Shown in pieces: positions 36,188 to 46,293 of a stretch of DNA of 64,000 bases (its first letter is position 1; each line of letters opens with the position of its first letter). Below the pieces are notes generated by a model. The model was given only the letters and a program-made list of their open reading frames with translations, was not told the DNA's origin and did no database searches. The DNA is from Paenibacillus brasilensis (GTDB lineage: Bacteria; Bacillota; Bacilli; Paenibacillales; Paenibacillaceae): assembly GCF_009363115.1 (NCBI RefSeq), contig NZ_CP045298.1, forward strand, positions 4,151,501-4,215,500, given 5' to 3'. Position numbers and translations under genes: made by a program.

Positions 36188-36306
36188 CAGTCAGCGAAAT
36201 ACTACTAAGTAAAGCGGGGACTTCTTGGTAAATGCCCTATGGTTGGGCTAAGTGCTTGAACCTGGTTTGGTTGGTAATGAGTGAACTAAGCAAATAAGAA
36301 TTGTGA

Positions 36307-36347
36307 AGGCCGTGTCCTCTGCCAAAGCATGGGGCACGGCTTTTATA
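36307..36347 (+). terminator. Intrinsic terminator after the FAH gene
   Basis: GGCCGTGTCC pairs with GGGGCACGGC, with one mismatch, followed by TTTTAT. Confidence 0.7.
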
Positions 36348-36425
36348 TCAGCGCAGAGCGAGGTACAATAATAGAAAGAACTGAAAAACGAAATCGGGAA
36401 TTCCATTTAAAAGCGGGGGGATTGG

Positions 36426-37232
36426 ATGGACTGGATTATCGGAATGCTTTGCGCTGCTGTAGTAGCGGGGGCTGCTTTTTATAAAAAATCTTTAACCTTA
36501 TCGGGCTTTCTCGCAGCTGTATTGATGGGAACCGTGTATTATGGGGCGGGCAATCTGTTCTGGTTCGGCACCTTGCTCCTGTTCTTCATTACATCAACTC
36601 TCCTGTCTAGGTTCAAAAAGGACCGCAAGGCAGAGCTTGAAAAATCGTATGCCAAAACCGGTAATCGGGATGCAGGTCAGGTGTGGGCCAACGGGGGATT
36701 AGGCATGCTGCTATGCCTGGGGGATGCAGTATGGCCTCATCTGACCTGGCAGCTAGCATTTGTTGGTGTCATGGCTACGGTCACATCTGATACGTGGGCA
36801 ACAGAATTCGGCAGTCTAAGTCGTAAGCCGCCACGTTCGGTGCTTAACGGAAAGGTGCTGGCGCCCGGAACCTCGGGAGGCGTATCTGTAATGGGAACGA
36901 CTGCGGCCTTGGCTGGGGGCGTATTGATCGGAATAGGTGCATGGCTTTTCGGATACGCCATAGGAACGCCGGGCTTGCCGCTAACGCTGTGGGTATTGAT
37001 TGGAGGCATATCGGGGAGTGCGGGGGCCTTTGCTGATTCCTATCTTGGTGCGACGGTGCAGCGGATGCGTTCCTGCACGGTTTGTGGACGGGAAGTAGAA
37101 GTAGACTCACATTGCGGACAAGCAACGGTGTATGAGCGTGGCTGGCATTGGATGAGTAATGATCGGGTGAATAGCATTAGTTCTATTTTCGGAGGCTTGG
37201 TTGCTCTTATAGGTATTTTCTTTATACTCTGA
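36426..37232 (+). CDS. DUF92 integral membrane protein
   Basis: 268 aa with about seven membrane helices. Conserved blocks of the DUF92 family are TSDTWATEFGSLS and the VLAPGTSGGVSVMGT segment. The family includes plant phytyl-phosphate kinase VTE6, so a CTP-dependent polyprenyl kinase role is possible. A polar loop with CTVCGREVEVDSHCG (about 219-234) looks like a small metal site. GGGGGGATT precedes the ATG. Function in this organism is unproven. Confidence 0.82.
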   Translation: MDWIIGMLCAAVVAGAAFYKKSLTLSGFLAAVLMGTVYYGAGNLFWFGTLLLFFITSTLLSRFKKDRKAELEKSYAKTGNRDAGQVWANGGLGMLLCLGDAVWPHLTWQLAFVGVMATVTSDTWATEFGSLSRKPPRSVLNGKVLAPGTSGGVSVMGTTAALAGGVLIGIGAWLFGYAIGTPGLPLTLWVLIGGISGSAGAFADSYLGATVQRMRSCTVCGREVEVDSHCGQATVYERGWHWMSNDRVNSISSIFGGLVALIGIFFIL

Positions 37233-37314
37233 ACACCGTGATGGAGATCGATACAACAAAATATCTGTTTTATAAATTGACCGTGCTTTAATCATTGTAT
37301 AAGGAGGTGCGAAG

Positions 37315-37887
37315 ATGAGCGGTATACACGGAGATAAATATGAAGCCATTTTGGATGCCGCTTACACAGTCTTCGGCGCCAAAGGCTTTTATGAGAGTAA
37401 AATTTCCGAGATTGCAGAGGATGCAGGTGTTGCCAAAGGCACGGTTTACTTGTACTTTAAAAGCAAGGAGCAGCTATTTACAGCAGTCACACGCAGAGAT
37501 TGCGAGCAATATCTTGCCGAAATGCAGGGGGCACTGGTCCAACACAATTTGGCAGAGGGACTGCTGCGGATGGCCAACTTGCATTTGCATTACTATTACA
37601 AGCGCAAGCAGCATACCCAATTATTTTTTATGACTCCGAACAATAACCCTGATTTAATAGAATTTATGCGGGGGTTTATTCGGGACTATACAGATATGGT
37701 CACAAATAAATTGGCGTCAGAGGGTGTGCAGCAGCCCGAGTTCCATGCGAAGGCCTTTATCGGTATGCTGGAACGTATGAAAATGGATATTTTATGGAAT
37801 CAGGATTTCCACGAATGTGACGTGGATCAGACGGCTGAATGGGCAGCACATTTATTTATGCACGGATGTAAAGCCAGGGTGCAGTAA
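37315..37887 (+). CDS. TetR/AcrR family transcriptional regulator
   Basis: 190 aa. The N-terminal helix-turn-helix (about 8-55: ILDAAYTVFGAKGFYESKIS, AKGTVYLYFKSKEQLF) is a standard TetR DNA-binding domain. The helical C-terminal part (HLHYYYKRKQHTQLFFMTP) would bind a ligand and form the dimer. AAGGAGGTG precedes the ATG. The neighbouring ABC-F gene is behind a terminator and has its own promoter, so the target is not evident. Confidence 0.9.
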   Translation: MSGIHGDKYEAILDAAYTVFGAKGFYESKISEIAEDAGVAKGTVYLYFKSKEQLFTAVTRRDCEQYLAEMQGALVQHNLAEGLLRMANLHLHYYYKRKQHTQLFFMTPNNNPDLIEFMRGFIRDYTDMVTNKLASEGVQQPEFHAKAFIGMLERMKMDILWNQDFHECDVDQTAEWAAHLFMHGCKARVQ

Positions 37888-37904
37888 TTCTGACATTTTG
37901 TAGC

Positions 37905-37945
37905 TAAAAACCGTACTGATCTTGTTCAGGTAACGGTTTTTTTAA
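37905..37945 (+). terminator. Intrinsic terminator after the tetR-type gene
   Basis: AAAAACCGT and ACGGTTTTTTT flank an inner CTGA/TCAG pairing. Confidence 0.7.
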
Positions 37946-38013
37946 TCATTAGCTGTGTCTGTGTTAAAATAAAAAGGATGCAGCACAAAACTGGGGAAGA
38001 GTAGGGAATCCGT

Positions 38014-39963
38014 ATGAATATTATGACCGTTGAACATATAACGAAAAGCTATGGTGAAAAAGTGTTGTTCCAGGATGCTTCCTTTGGTATGGATGAACGT
38101 GACAAAATAGGAGTCGTCGGTGTGAACGGTACTGGTAAATCAACGTTTTTACGAGTGATTTCCGGACTGGAGCCACCAGATGATGGAAATATTGCAGTGA
38201 ACAATGATGTACGTATTCAGTATTTGGCGCAAAATCCGGAGTTTGATCCTGAGATGAAGGTACTCCAGCATATTTTTCACGGCAACCAGCCAGAAATGAA
38301 AGCGGTGCGTGAATACACGGAAACCATGGAGCTGTTGGAGCTGGATCCGGGCAGCGAGGAGCTTCAAAGCCGACTGTTGCGAGCAAGCCAGCAAATGGAT
38401 ATGCTTCAGGCATGGCAGTTGGAGAGCGAGGCCAAAAGTATACTTACTCGGCTGGGAATTACTCAGTTTGAGGCGCGAATGGGCGTTCTTTCCGGCGGTC
38501 AGCGCAAGCGGGTGGCTTTAGCGGCGGCTTTGATCCAACCCTGCGAGCTGCTTATTTTGGACGAGCCTACCAACCATATTGATAATGATTCCGTGGAATG
38601 GCTGGAGCAATATTTACAAAAAAGACGCGGTGCGCTATTAATGATCACGCATGATCGTTATTTTCTGGATCGAGTTGCGAATGTCATGCTGGAGCTGGAT
38701 CATGGCCGGCTTTTCCGCTATGAGGCTAACTACACCCGTTTTCTGGAGTTAAAGGCAGAGCGCGAGGAGCGAGAAGCGTCTTCGGAACAAAAAAGGAAAA
38801 ACCTGCTGCGTAATGAGCTGGCCTGGATTCGCCGGGGAGCCAAGGCTCGTTCGACCAAGCAGAAAGCGCGCATTGAGCGCTATGAGCAGCTCAGGGATCA
38901 ACAGCCAGAAGCTCGCTCAGGATCGGTAGAAATGTCCGTAGCCTCTACGCGTCTCGGTAAAAAGATATTGGAGCTGGAGCATCTGTCCAAATCGGTAGAT
39001 TCTCGCAAGCTGATACAGGATTTGAGCTATATCGCCGTTCCAGGGGATCGTGTTGGTGTCCTGGGCCCCAACGGCAGTGGGAAATCTACCCTGCTCCAAA
39101 TGATTGCCCAGCGTGTACAACCGGATTCCGGCAGTGTTGTGCTGGGACCGACTGTGAAACTCGGCTATTTTACGCAGGAACATCAGGAAATGAACGAATC
39201 ACTGCGTGTCATTGAGTACATCAAGGAAGAAGCTGAGGTGATTCGTACAGCAGACGGATCAACGATTACAGCCGCGCAAATGCTGGAGCGTTTCCTGTTT
39301 GCGCCAAACGCCCAATGGACGATGATTTCGCGATTGTCCGGGGGAGAAAAACGGCGCTTGTATCTGCTGCGTGTCCTTATGTCTGCTCCGAATGTGCTGC
39401 TGCTGGATGAGCCTACAAATGATCTGGACATTCAGACCCTTTCCGTGCTGGAAGACTATTTGGATGACTTCCCAGGTGTGGTTTTTATCGTCTCTCATGA
39501 TCGGTACTTTCTGGATCGGACGGTGGATAAAATACTCGCATTTGAAGGCGAAGGACAGGTACGAGTGCATGTGGGCGACTATAGCGAGTATGCAGAATGG
39601 ATGAGCAAAAATGCTCAATCATCTGCGGCTACGTCTGTTTTGCCGGGCACAGCTTCTTCGGCTCGGTCTTCTGCGCCAAAGTCAGAAGGTGCTTCGAATT
39701 TGGTCAAGGAGACAAGCAAAGTCAAGCTTAAATTCACCTTTAAGGAACAGCGAGAATATGAGCAAATTGATGAGCTGATTGAACAAGCCGAAGAGAAGTT
39801 GGCCGACATCCAGCGACAGATGGAGGAGGCTTTCAGTGATTCTGCACGACTCCAGGAGCTTATGGCGGAGCAAACGAAGGCCGAAGAGCATCTGGAGTAT
39901 CAAATGGAGCGCTGGACCTACCTGAACGAGCTGGCCGAGCAAATTGAACAAAGCAAGTCATAA
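38014..39963 (+). CDS. ABC-F ribosome-associated ATPase (Uup/YfmR type)
   Basis: 649 aa with two ABC ATPase domains and no membrane part. Walker A GVNGTGKST (near 37-45) and GPNGSGKST (near 352), signatures LSGGQRKR and LSGGEKRR, Walker B LLILDEPTNHID and LLLDEPTNDLD. The ABC-F linker (about 245-300, basic and helical) lies between. A C-terminal coiled coil (about 580-648, REYEQIDELIEQAEEKL onwards) marks the Uup/YfmR branch, which acts on the ribosome during translation. Not a transporter despite the family name. Confidence 0.92.
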   Translation: MNIMTVEHITKSYGEKVLFQDASFGMDERDKIGVVGVNGTGKSTFLRVISGLEPPDDGNIAVNNDVRIQYLAQNPEFDPEMKVLQHIFHGNQPEMKAVREYTETMELLELDPGSEELQSRLLRASQQMDMLQAWQLESEAKSILTRLGITQFEARMGVLSGGQRKRVALAAALIQPCELLILDEPTNHIDNDSVEWLEQYLQKRRGALLMITHDRYFLDRVANVMLELDHGRLFRYEANYTRFLELKAEREEREASSEQKRKNLLRNELAWIRRGAKARSTKQKARIERYEQLRDQQPEARSGSVEMSVASTRLGKKILELEHLSKSVDSRKLIQDLSYIAVPGDRVGVLGPNGSGKSTLLQMIAQRVQPDSGSVVLGPTVKLGYFTQEHQEMNESLRVIEYIKEEAEVIRTADGSTITAAQMLERFLFAPNAQWTMISRLSGGEKRRLYLLRVLMSAPNVLLLDEPTNDLDIQTLSVLEDYLDDFPGVVFIVSHDRYFLDRTVDKILAFEGEGQVRVHVGDYSEYAEWMSKNAQSSAATSVLPGTASSARSSAPKSEGASNLVKETSKVKLKFTFKEQREYEQIDELIEQAEEKLADIQRQMEEAFSDSARLQELMAEQTKAEEHLEYQMERWTYLNELAEQIEQSKS

Positions 39964-40021
39964 GCTTTCAGATAGCACGTAACCAACATGGTGCAGAAGA
40001 GATTTTTTTTGTTGCTAGACT

Positions 40022-40062
40022 AAAAAAGCAAGTCTCCGTAAAGCCGGACGACTTGCTTTTTT
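40022..40062. terminator. Bidirectional terminator between ABC-F and M42 genes
   Basis: AAAAAAGCAAGTC pairs with GACTTGCTTTTTT. An inner TCCG/CGGA stem extends it. Confidence 0.85.
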
Positions 40063-40137
40063 ATTTACTGATCTGTTTAGCCGATCTATTTTACTGACCT
40101 ATTCTCCAGGGTAACAGGCCGGTTGTCATCATCCAGA

Positions 40138-41175
40138 TTAAGCCGTCACATAAGCTGCAAGCAGGCGAGCCGTGTTCACCACGGCCTGCTTGTGCGTACG
40201 CTCCATCGCGTGGGAAGCGTGTACACCTGGGCCGATCAGTGCTGCCCGGATGTTGTTGCCTGCCTTCAGCGCAGCCGAGGCATCTGAACCGTAGTGCGGA
40301 TAAATATCAACCGCATACGGAATATGGAGCTCTTTGGCCAAATCAATCAGCCGAGTCGTCATATGATAATCATAGGGCCCGGAGGAATCCTTGGCACAGA
40401 TAGAAACATCTGTTTCCTTGCAGCTTAGATCTTCACCTATACAGCCCATATCGACAGCTATCATTTCAGTGATTCCTTCGGGTATGTATGCCGCTCCATG
40501 TCCCACTTCCTCATAGTTGGAAATGAGCAGTTTAACGGTATGCCGAGGCTTCCAGCCTTCGTGTATGGCGGATTCCAGTAAACCAAATAGTGCAGCTACA
40601 CTGGCTTTATCGTCCAAATGCCTCGATTTGATGAAGCCGCTCGGTGTTACGACTGGGCGGGCATCAAATGAAATAAAATCGCCCACCGCAATGCCAAGCT
40701 GAAGTACGTCTTCCTTGGATTCAACTAACTCGTCAATCCGTATCTCCATATGACTTTCTGTGCGCTCAAAGCTGCGTGCATCGTCATAGACATGCACGGA
40801 TGGATGACTGGACAGAATGGTACCTGTATACGTATGTCCGCTTCTGGTATGAATCAGACAGTATTCGTTCTCAATGCTGTTCATCATAAAGCCGCCAACG
40901 GATGTCAGACGCAAGGTGCCTTGACTTGTAATCGAGCGTACCATCGCGCCCAATGTATCCACATGCGCGCTCAGTGCCACCGTATAGCCTGTTTCCTGGC
41001 CTTCCAAAGTCAAGATGGCGCCGCCTTTAGCGTTCCATTCGATATGTACCCCAAGGCTTTCAGCTTCCTTGCGGATCAGTTCCATCACCTGATAGGTATA
41101 GCCACTGGGACTGGGCGTATTCAGCAGCCGATTTAGAAAGGTCATGATATAATTCTCATTCAATTGAATCGTCAT
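40138..41175 (-). CDS. M42 family metallopeptidase (aminopeptidase)
   Basis: 345 aa. Di-metal site residues are visible in SAHVDTLG, HLDDKASVAAL (bridging Asp), NYEEVGHGAA (catalytic Glu pair), AVDMG, and HASHAMERTH near the C-terminus. M42 enzymes form cytosolic tetrahedral aminopeptidases of the FrvX/YsdC type. ATG 41175 follows GAGGAGGAGC; the site overlaps the end of the LapA gene (stop at 41190), so the two are coupled. Confidence 0.9.
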   Translation of the reverse strand: MTIQLNENYIMTFLNRLLNTPSPSGYTYQVMELIRKEAESLGVHIEWNAKGGAILTLEGQETGYTVALSAHVDTLGAMVRSITSQGTLRLTSVGGFMMNSIENEYCLIHTRSGHTYTGTILSSHPSVHVYDDARSFERTESHMEIRIDELVESKEDVLQLGIAVGDFISFDARPVVTPSGFIKSRHLDDKASVAALFGLLESAIHEGWKPRHTVKLLISNYEEVGHGAAYIPEGITEMIAVDMGCIGEDLSCKETDVSICAKDSSGPYDYHMTTRLIDLAKELHIPYAVDIYPHYGSDASAALKAGNNIRAALIGPGVHASHAMERTHKQAVVNTARLLAAYVTA

Positions 41176-41189
41176 TTTGTTGCTCCTCC

Positions 41190-41570
41190 TCATTTGGACA
41201 ACCGATCAGGGTTAGAGGGCGGTTGCTCTGTATCTTTGTCGGATGTAGATAGCGTACTCGATGAATCAAGCATGTCATAGGTCATGCCATCGTCGTATGC
41301 TTCCATCGCGGAGTTGTGCTCTTCTTGAAGTGTATGAAGCTGAGCAGTCAAACGTTTAATCTCTCGCTGAAGCTTATATTGGCGGAAGATACCAAATGAA
41401 CCGACGATAAGTCCGCCTAAAAGAGTACAGCCAAGAATAAGCAGGATCAAGGGGATACTCACCCTACTAAACAGAAGGTTCACTTGAACCGAGTTCACAT
41501 TAATGACGGCAAATACAGCCGTTAACAAGGCGATAACAAGAGCGGCGATTAAAGACCATTGTGTTTTCAA
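41190..41570 (-). CDS. LapA/DUF1049 small membrane protein
   Basis: 126 aa from TTG 41570 behind AGGAGGTGG. Two membrane helices (about 6-26 and 37-62) enclose VINVNSVQVNLLFSRVSIPL, the LapA hallmark. A coiled-coil segment (about 68-95) and an acidic Ser/Thr-rich tail follow. E. coli LapA helps assemble the envelope; the role in Gram-positives is unknown. It is the first gene of a two-gene unit with the M42 peptidase. Confidence 0.82.
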   Translation of the reverse strand: MKTQWSLIAALVIALLTAVFAVINVNSVQVNLLFSRVSIPLILLILGCTLLGGLIVGSFGIFRQYKLQREIKRLTAQLHTLQEEHNSAMEAYDDGMTYDMLDSSSTLSTSDKDTEQPPSNPDRLSK

Positions 41571-41609
41571 AATGCCACCTCCTCCCGTTCCAATCTTACG
41601 GTACATTAT

Positions 41610-41643
41610 AAAATCCCTTGCCCGTCATGGACAAGGGATTTAT
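41610..41643 (-). terminator. Intrinsic terminator after pepF
   Basis: AAATCCCTTG pairs with CAAGGGATTT around an 11-base loop, between pepF and the LapA gene. Confidence 0.7.
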
Positions 41644-41684
41644 CCGTGCATCATTTTAATGCTGGATTTGATGCGTACACGGTT

Positions 41685-43481
41685 CTACTTTCCTTCAGTT
41701 AGCTTTTCCATTTCCGTAATGACTTCCTCGAATACGCTCATCGCCTCACGAATCGGCTGCGGAGAGGACATATCAACGCCAGCTTTCTTCAAAATATTGA
41801 TCGAATAATCGCTGCCGCCGCTCTTCAAGAAGCCTAAGTAACGGTCAACGGCTGGCTGGCCTTCTTCGAGAATTTGTTTCGAGAAGCTAGTTGCTGCTGA
41901 GAAGCCGGTGGCATATTTGTAGACATAAAAACTGTTATAAAAATGAGGGATACGTGCCCATTCCATTTCAATGTCTTTGTCTACCTTCATGCCTGGCCCG
42001 TGATATTTCACATTCAGATCATAATAGATCTCTGATAAAAGCTGCGGTGTAAGGGACTCTCCCTGTTCTGCGCGTTCATGTACAATCTTCTCGAATTCTG
42101 CAAACATCGTTTGACGGAAAACAGTTGTACGGAATTGGTCCGCATAGTAAGTGAGAAGATACATTTTCTCTTTTGGATCGGTAGATTTCTTCAGCAGATA
42201 ATCCATCAGTAATGCTTCATTGGTCGTAGAAGCCACTTCAGCTAGGAAAATGGTGTACTGTGCATCCCGATATTTCAAGGCGTTGTCAGAATAATACGAA
42301 TGCAACGCGTGTCCCATTTCATGAGCAAGTGTAAACATGCTGTTCAGATTATCTTTATGATTCAGGAGTACATAAGGATGGGTGCCATAAGCACCCCAGC
42401 TGTAAGCGCCTGTCCGTTTATTTTCATTTTCGTAAACGTCAATCCAGCGCTCATCATAGCCTTTTTGCAGAGAAGCCAGATAGTCCTCGCCCAGTGGCTT
42501 AAGCCCTTTCTTCGTTTGCTTTTTGGCATCTTCATACGTTATGTCCATCTTATATTCGTCCACAAGCGGAGCAAACAAATCATACATATGAAGCTCATCC
42601 ACACCTAACAATTTTTTGCGCAGCTTGATATAACGATGGAGCAGAGGGAGGCTTTCATGAATGGTATTAATGAGATTTGTGTACACTTCCTTCGGGATGT
42701 TGTCACCGTATAGTGACATTTCCAATACGGAAGGGTACTTGCGAACACGAGAATAAAAAATATTTTTATTCACATTGGCATTCAGTGTGGAAGCAATCGT
42801 ATTTTTATTTCTGGCATACGTGTCATAGACCGCTTTAAAAGCACGCTCGCGTACTTCACGGTGCGGACTTTCGAGGAATTGAATATAGCTGCCATGGGTC
42901 AGCTCAACCTCTTTGCCGTTTTCATCCTTGATTTTAGGAAACTTCAAATCGGCATTGTTCAGCATACCGAAAATCGTTTGCGGAGCCTGAGCCAGATTGC
43001 CAACCTGAGCGAGCAGGGCTTCTTCTGCTTTGCCCAAAACATGCGCCTTTTCCCGCTTCATTTCTTGAAGGGTAAATTTGTAATCCGCCAGCTTCGGATC
43101 TTTAATGAAAGCATCAAGCTGTTGATCCGGCAGTGCCAAAATTTCTGGCGTCACGAAAGAAAGAGACTCGCCAACCTCAACGCCTAGTTTCTTGGCTTTT
43201 TGCGAAAGCCCTTGATATGTAGGTTCAGCCGTATCCTCATCATGATGCAGATGGGCGTACACATAGACTCGCTCGGTTTTGAGCGACAGTTCATCTTCCA
43301 GTTTAAAGCATTTGCCAATCTCTTCGGCTGAATTAAGCTTGCCTTGGAATTGTGCAGCCTTTTTGGCTAATTGTTTGACTTCTTCGTATTCTTGATCCCA
43401 TGCTTTGCGGTCAGGAAACAGGTCTTCCAGTTTCCATGTATTTTCTACCGGTGCATCGGCGCGTTTTACAATTTTACTCAT
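41685..43481 (-). CDS. pepF: Oligoendopeptidase F (family M3)
   Basis: 598-aa cytosolic zinc peptidase that cuts short peptides. The zinc motif HEMGH is His387-Glu388-His391 in TLAHEMGHALHSYYS, with the third ligand expected in the following FLAEVASTTNEAL. The N-terminal helical domain is complete (VENTWKLEDLFPD). ATG 43481 follows GAGGAGGCTC; the frame can be read back to 43772 but without support. Length matches the family. Followed by a hairpin terminator at 41610-41643. Confidence 0.95.
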   Translation of the reverse strand: MSKIVKRADAPVENTWKLEDLFPDRKAWDQEYEEVKQLAKKAAQFQGKLNSAEEIGKCFKLEDELSLKTERVYVYAHLHHDEDTAEPTYQGLSQKAKKLGVEVGESLSFVTPEILALPDQQLDAFIKDPKLADYKFTLQEMKREKAHVLGKAEEALLAQVGNLAQAPQTIFGMLNNADLKFPKIKDENGKEVELTHGSYIQFLESPHREVRERAFKAVYDTYARNKNTIASTLNANVNKNIFYSRVRKYPSVLEMSLYGDNIPKEVYTNLINTIHESLPLLHRYIKLRKKLLGVDELHMYDLFAPLVDEYKMDITYEDAKKQTKKGLKPLGEDYLASLQKGYDERWIDVYENENKRTGAYSWGAYGTHPYVLLNHKDNLNSMFTLAHEMGHALHSYYSDNALKYRDAQYTIFLAEVASTTNEALLMDYLLKKSTDPKEKMYLLTYYADQFRTTVFRQTMFAEFEKIVHERAEQGESLTPQLLSEIYYDLNVKYHGPGMKVDKDIEMEWARIPHFYNSFYVYKYATGFSAATSFSKQILEEGQPAVDRYLGFLKSGGSDYSINILKKAGVDMSSPQPIREAMSVFEEVITEMEKLTEGK

Positions 43482-43681
43482 GGGGAGCCTCCTCTGATCG
43501 AACATAATGTGGGGTAGGGCTGCGGCGGTAAGGGACGGATGCCAAAACGAAGAAACCGCCACGCTTACCGTAAGCAGCAAGGCAAGAGGTTTTACGGGAT
43601 GCATATAACGGCATATCCTCCTTATACCATGGCTTGTCATGCCATTAGTATGACCTCTTACCCCCGAAAGTATAATTTTTC

Positions 43682-43870
43682 TTACTGTGGGTTGGAACCT
43701 ATATTTAATAAGCTGTATACAATAAGATAAAAGGCAAGGCAAACCATGATTACGGCAGTGAGGGCCATCCACTTTTTGAGAGGAGCCGGTATCGTATCAC
43801 GTTTCATGATCAGCACTCCGCCCAGCGTGAAGGCCAAAATAATGAAGATGAGATAGCTGTTGGACACCAT
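43682..43870 (-). CDS. Small membrane protein, 62 aa
   Basis: Two hydrophobic helices (about 5-22 and 35-55) joined by a basic loop (MKRDTIPAPLKKW). The start is seven bases after the stop of the 77-aa gene upstream, so the two are probably translated from one message. Family not recognised; the ribosome binding site is weak (AGGTATAG). Confidence 0.55.
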   Translation of the reverse strand: MVSNSYLIFIILAFTLGGVLIMKRDTIPAPLKKWMALTAVIMVCLAFYLIVYSLLNIGSNPQ

Positions 43871-43877
43871 GAATCAG

Positions 43878-44111
43878 CTATACCTGTTTGAAAGCGTTCA
43901 TGATCCGCTGCCACTCTTCCTCGTTATCTTGAAAGGACTGCTTGGGAAACCGATTTTGAGCCCAGTGCATCAGCGCCGGACGGCTCAAAAAGGTGTGGGC
44001 TTCCTCGCCCCAATCATCGGATATTTCCCGTAGAACGATGTAACGGCCCTGCACCTCGACAGTCATCATGTTCCAATTGTCTTTTTTGTATATTTCGTGT
44101 TTTTTCATCAT
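43878..44111 (-). CDS. Hypothetical protein, 77 aa
   Basis: A small, mostly beta-then-helix soluble protein (WNMMTVEVQGRYIVLREISD, then HTFLSRPALMHWAQNRF). GGAGA suits the third in-frame ATG (44111). I do not recognise the family, though the conserved-looking tryptophans and length suggest a real gene. Co-transcribed with the 62-aa membrane protein. Confidence 0.6.
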   Translation of the reverse strand: MMKKHEIYKKDNWNMMTVEVQGRYIVLREISDDWGEEAHTFLSRPALMHWAQNRFPKQSFQDNEEEWQRIMNAFKQV

Positions 44112-44282
44112 ATGCATGTCTCCGATAATAGATGTTTTGGTTCATGATACCGCAGTTTCCGCAGCAAAAGCAAATCATTCCAGCCTGAAAATTCATCAAA
44201 AACATCAATTGCATTGTGAAAAAGCATGAAGTATAATATGGATATTCGCCATAGATGGCGGTATTTTTAGGAGGTTGTTCAC

Positions 44283-44480
44283 TTGAAAGGTACAGTTAAA
44301 TGGTTTAACGCAGAAAAAGGTTATGGCTTCATCCAAGTGGATGGTGGCGAGGACGTATTCGTACATTTCTCCGCAATCCAAGGCGACGGCTTCAAAACTT
44401 TGGAAGAAGGTCAAGCGGTTGAATTCGAAATTACTGAAGGTAACCGTGGACCACAAGCAGCTAACGTTATCAAACTGTAA
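44283..44480 (+). CDS. Cold shock protein (CspB/CspD family)
   Basis: 65-aa OB-fold single-strand nucleic acid binder. RNP1 is KGYGFIQV and RNP2 is VFVHFSAI; the protein starts [16 protein letters not shown] 44283 follows AGGAGG. It acts as an RNA chaperone and antiterminator. Transcribed alone, with a terminator at 44550. Confidence 0.95.
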   Translation: MKGTVKWFNAEKGYGFIQVDGGEDVFVHFSAIQGDGFKTLEEGQAVEFEITEGNRGPQAANVIKL

Positions 44481-44549
44481 GTGTAACTGAATTGTAAGAA
44501 TTGTTCCGTTACTACGGATGTCTTATATATTACGGTTAAACGATGAATT

Positions 44550-44591
44550 GAAAGCGCAGTTCCTTAAAATTTAAGGGGCTGCGCTTTTTTG
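44550..44591 (+). terminator. Intrinsic terminator after the csp gene
   Basis: AAAGCGCAG pairs with CTGCGCTTT, extended by CCTTAAA/TTTAAGG, then a T run. Confidence 0.85.
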
Positions 44592-44687
44592 CGTAAAAAC
44601 GTTTATGATATGAAGAGGTTAAATTGGAATAGGGTATTATACGTATAAAGCCAAGCAAAAGTCACTTTAAATGAAGGAGCTGATTAA

Positions 44688-46103
44688 ATGAGTGCAGCAG
44701 AGGCTAGTTCTAAGCCTTCCTTAATTGAAGGTCCCATTGCAAAAACGCTGTTTATGTTCTCTTTGCCGATGCTGTTCGGAAATATTCTGCAATCCCTGAA
44801 TGGAACCATCAATTCGATCTGGGTCGGGAAGTTTCTCGGAGAGGCTGCATTGACTGCTGCTTCCAACGGAAATATTATTATGTTTTTTCTGATCAGTTCG
44901 ATCTTTGGCGTCACGATGGCTGCTACCATTATGATCGGACAAAATATCGGAGCAGGAGACATTGCCGAAACCAAGCGTGTAGTAGGCACTAGCGCAGTTT
45001 TTTTTCTAGTGCTTGCTTTGGCTATAGGTATTATCGGTTTTGTGGGTGTTCCGTGGATTCTTCATGTGCTTAATACACCTGCCGAATCCGTGGATATGGC
45101 AATCACGTATACACGCATTATTTTCGCGGGTATGCCCTTTTTGTACGGATATAACTACATTATGACCGTCATGAGAGGGGCTGGAGATTCTAAGACACCG
45201 TTTTATTTTCTGATCGTTTCCGTCGTGCTGGATGTACTACTCAACCCGCTATTGATATTCGGATGGGGACCGATACCTGCAATGGGTATTGGAGGTTCCG
45301 CAGCTGCTACCCTGATCGCTCAAGGGATCAGCTTCGTACTGATTCTCATTTACCTTTATCGTGTAAAATACTTTTTGCGCATTACATCTTCAGAGCTTCA
45401 CTTGTTAAGATTCGACTGGAAGATTATTTGGACCCTGATCCGTAAGGGAGTGCCAATGGGTTTGCAAATGATTGCTGTCTCTACCAGTGCAATTGCGTTA
45501 ATGAACCTGATTAACGGCTACGGGACTGTGGCAGCAGCAGCTTATACGGCAGCGAATAATTTGTCAAGCTATGTGCAAATGCCGGCAATGGCTTTAGGTG
45601 CGGCTGTGTCTTCGTTTGCTGCTCAAAATATCGGGGCCGGACGTTGGGATCGAGTGAGCAGGACAACCTGGATTGGGATTGTGTACAATTTTGTGTTGAC
45701 TGGCGGAGTGGTGGTATTAATTTACGTGTTTGACCGTCAGGCCTTGCTGATGTTTCTTCCTTCTACGGGAGGGGCAATGGAATTGGGGATGCGGATTAAT
45801 CTGATTACCCTGTGGTCCTTTGTTATATTCGGCATTACCAATGTCATTACAGGCGTTGTTCGCTCTACGGGTTCCGTAATGATACCACTTTTAATTACCA
45901 TTGTTTCATTATGGGGCATTCGTATACCTTTGGCCTATGCATTTGTCGATAAGTATGGTCTGGATGCTGTATGGTGGAGCTTTCCGGTTGGTTTTTCTAT
46001 CTCTGCAGTGGCTGTGGTTGTCTATTATGCTTCTGGCAAATGGAAGCAAGCAAGTATGGGAGAGATTCCCCAGGATATGAAGCCAGTAAAAAATGAGGGA
46101 TAA
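44688..46103 (+). CDS. MATE family efflux transporter
   Basis: 471 aa with twelve membrane helices in two halves, of the DinF/NorM superfamily that exports cationic drugs or other small molecules against Na+ or H+. Recognisable blocks are LFMFSLPMLFGNILQSLNGTI (helix 1), MTVMRGAGDSKTPF, and MPAMALGAAVSSFAAQNIGAG in the second half. AAGGAGCTG precedes the ATG. It stands alone; the substrate is unknown. Confidence 0.92.
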   Translation: MSAAEASSKPSLIEGPIAKTLFMFSLPMLFGNILQSLNGTINSIWVGKFLGEAALTAASNGNIIMFFLISSIFGVTMAATIMIGQNIGAGDIAETKRVVGTSAVFFLVLALAIGIIGFVGVPWILHVLNTPAESVDMAITYTRIIFAGMPFLYGYNYIMTVMRGAGDSKTPFYFLIVSVVLDVLLNPLLIFGWGPIPAMGIGGSAAATLIAQGISFVLILIYLYRVKYFLRITSSELHLLRFDWKIIWTLIRKGVPMGLQMIAVSTSAIALMNLINGYGTVAAAAYTAANNLSSYVQMPAMALGAAVSSFAAQNIGAGRWDRVSRTTWIGIVYNFVLTGGVVVLIYVFDRQALLMFLPSTGGAMELGMRINLITLWSFVIFGITNVITGVVRSTGSVMIPLLITIVSLWGIRIPLAYAFVDKYGLDAVWWSFPVGFSISAVAVVVYYASGKWKQASMGEIPQDMKPVKNEG

Positions 46104-46293
46104 GTAGGACGTTTATGCTATTTTTGACTAACTAAACATTACAGGAGTAAGCTTTTTTGAAAATAGCCCATTTTCCTTGGATAACAAAGAAAAAAGTGAG
46201 GTTGTTCATTTGTGCTAAAAGGACGATCATATTATAATGAATATGGTTTGGATAGGTATAATTACGTAGACAACAATGTGGAGGCACCGTCAT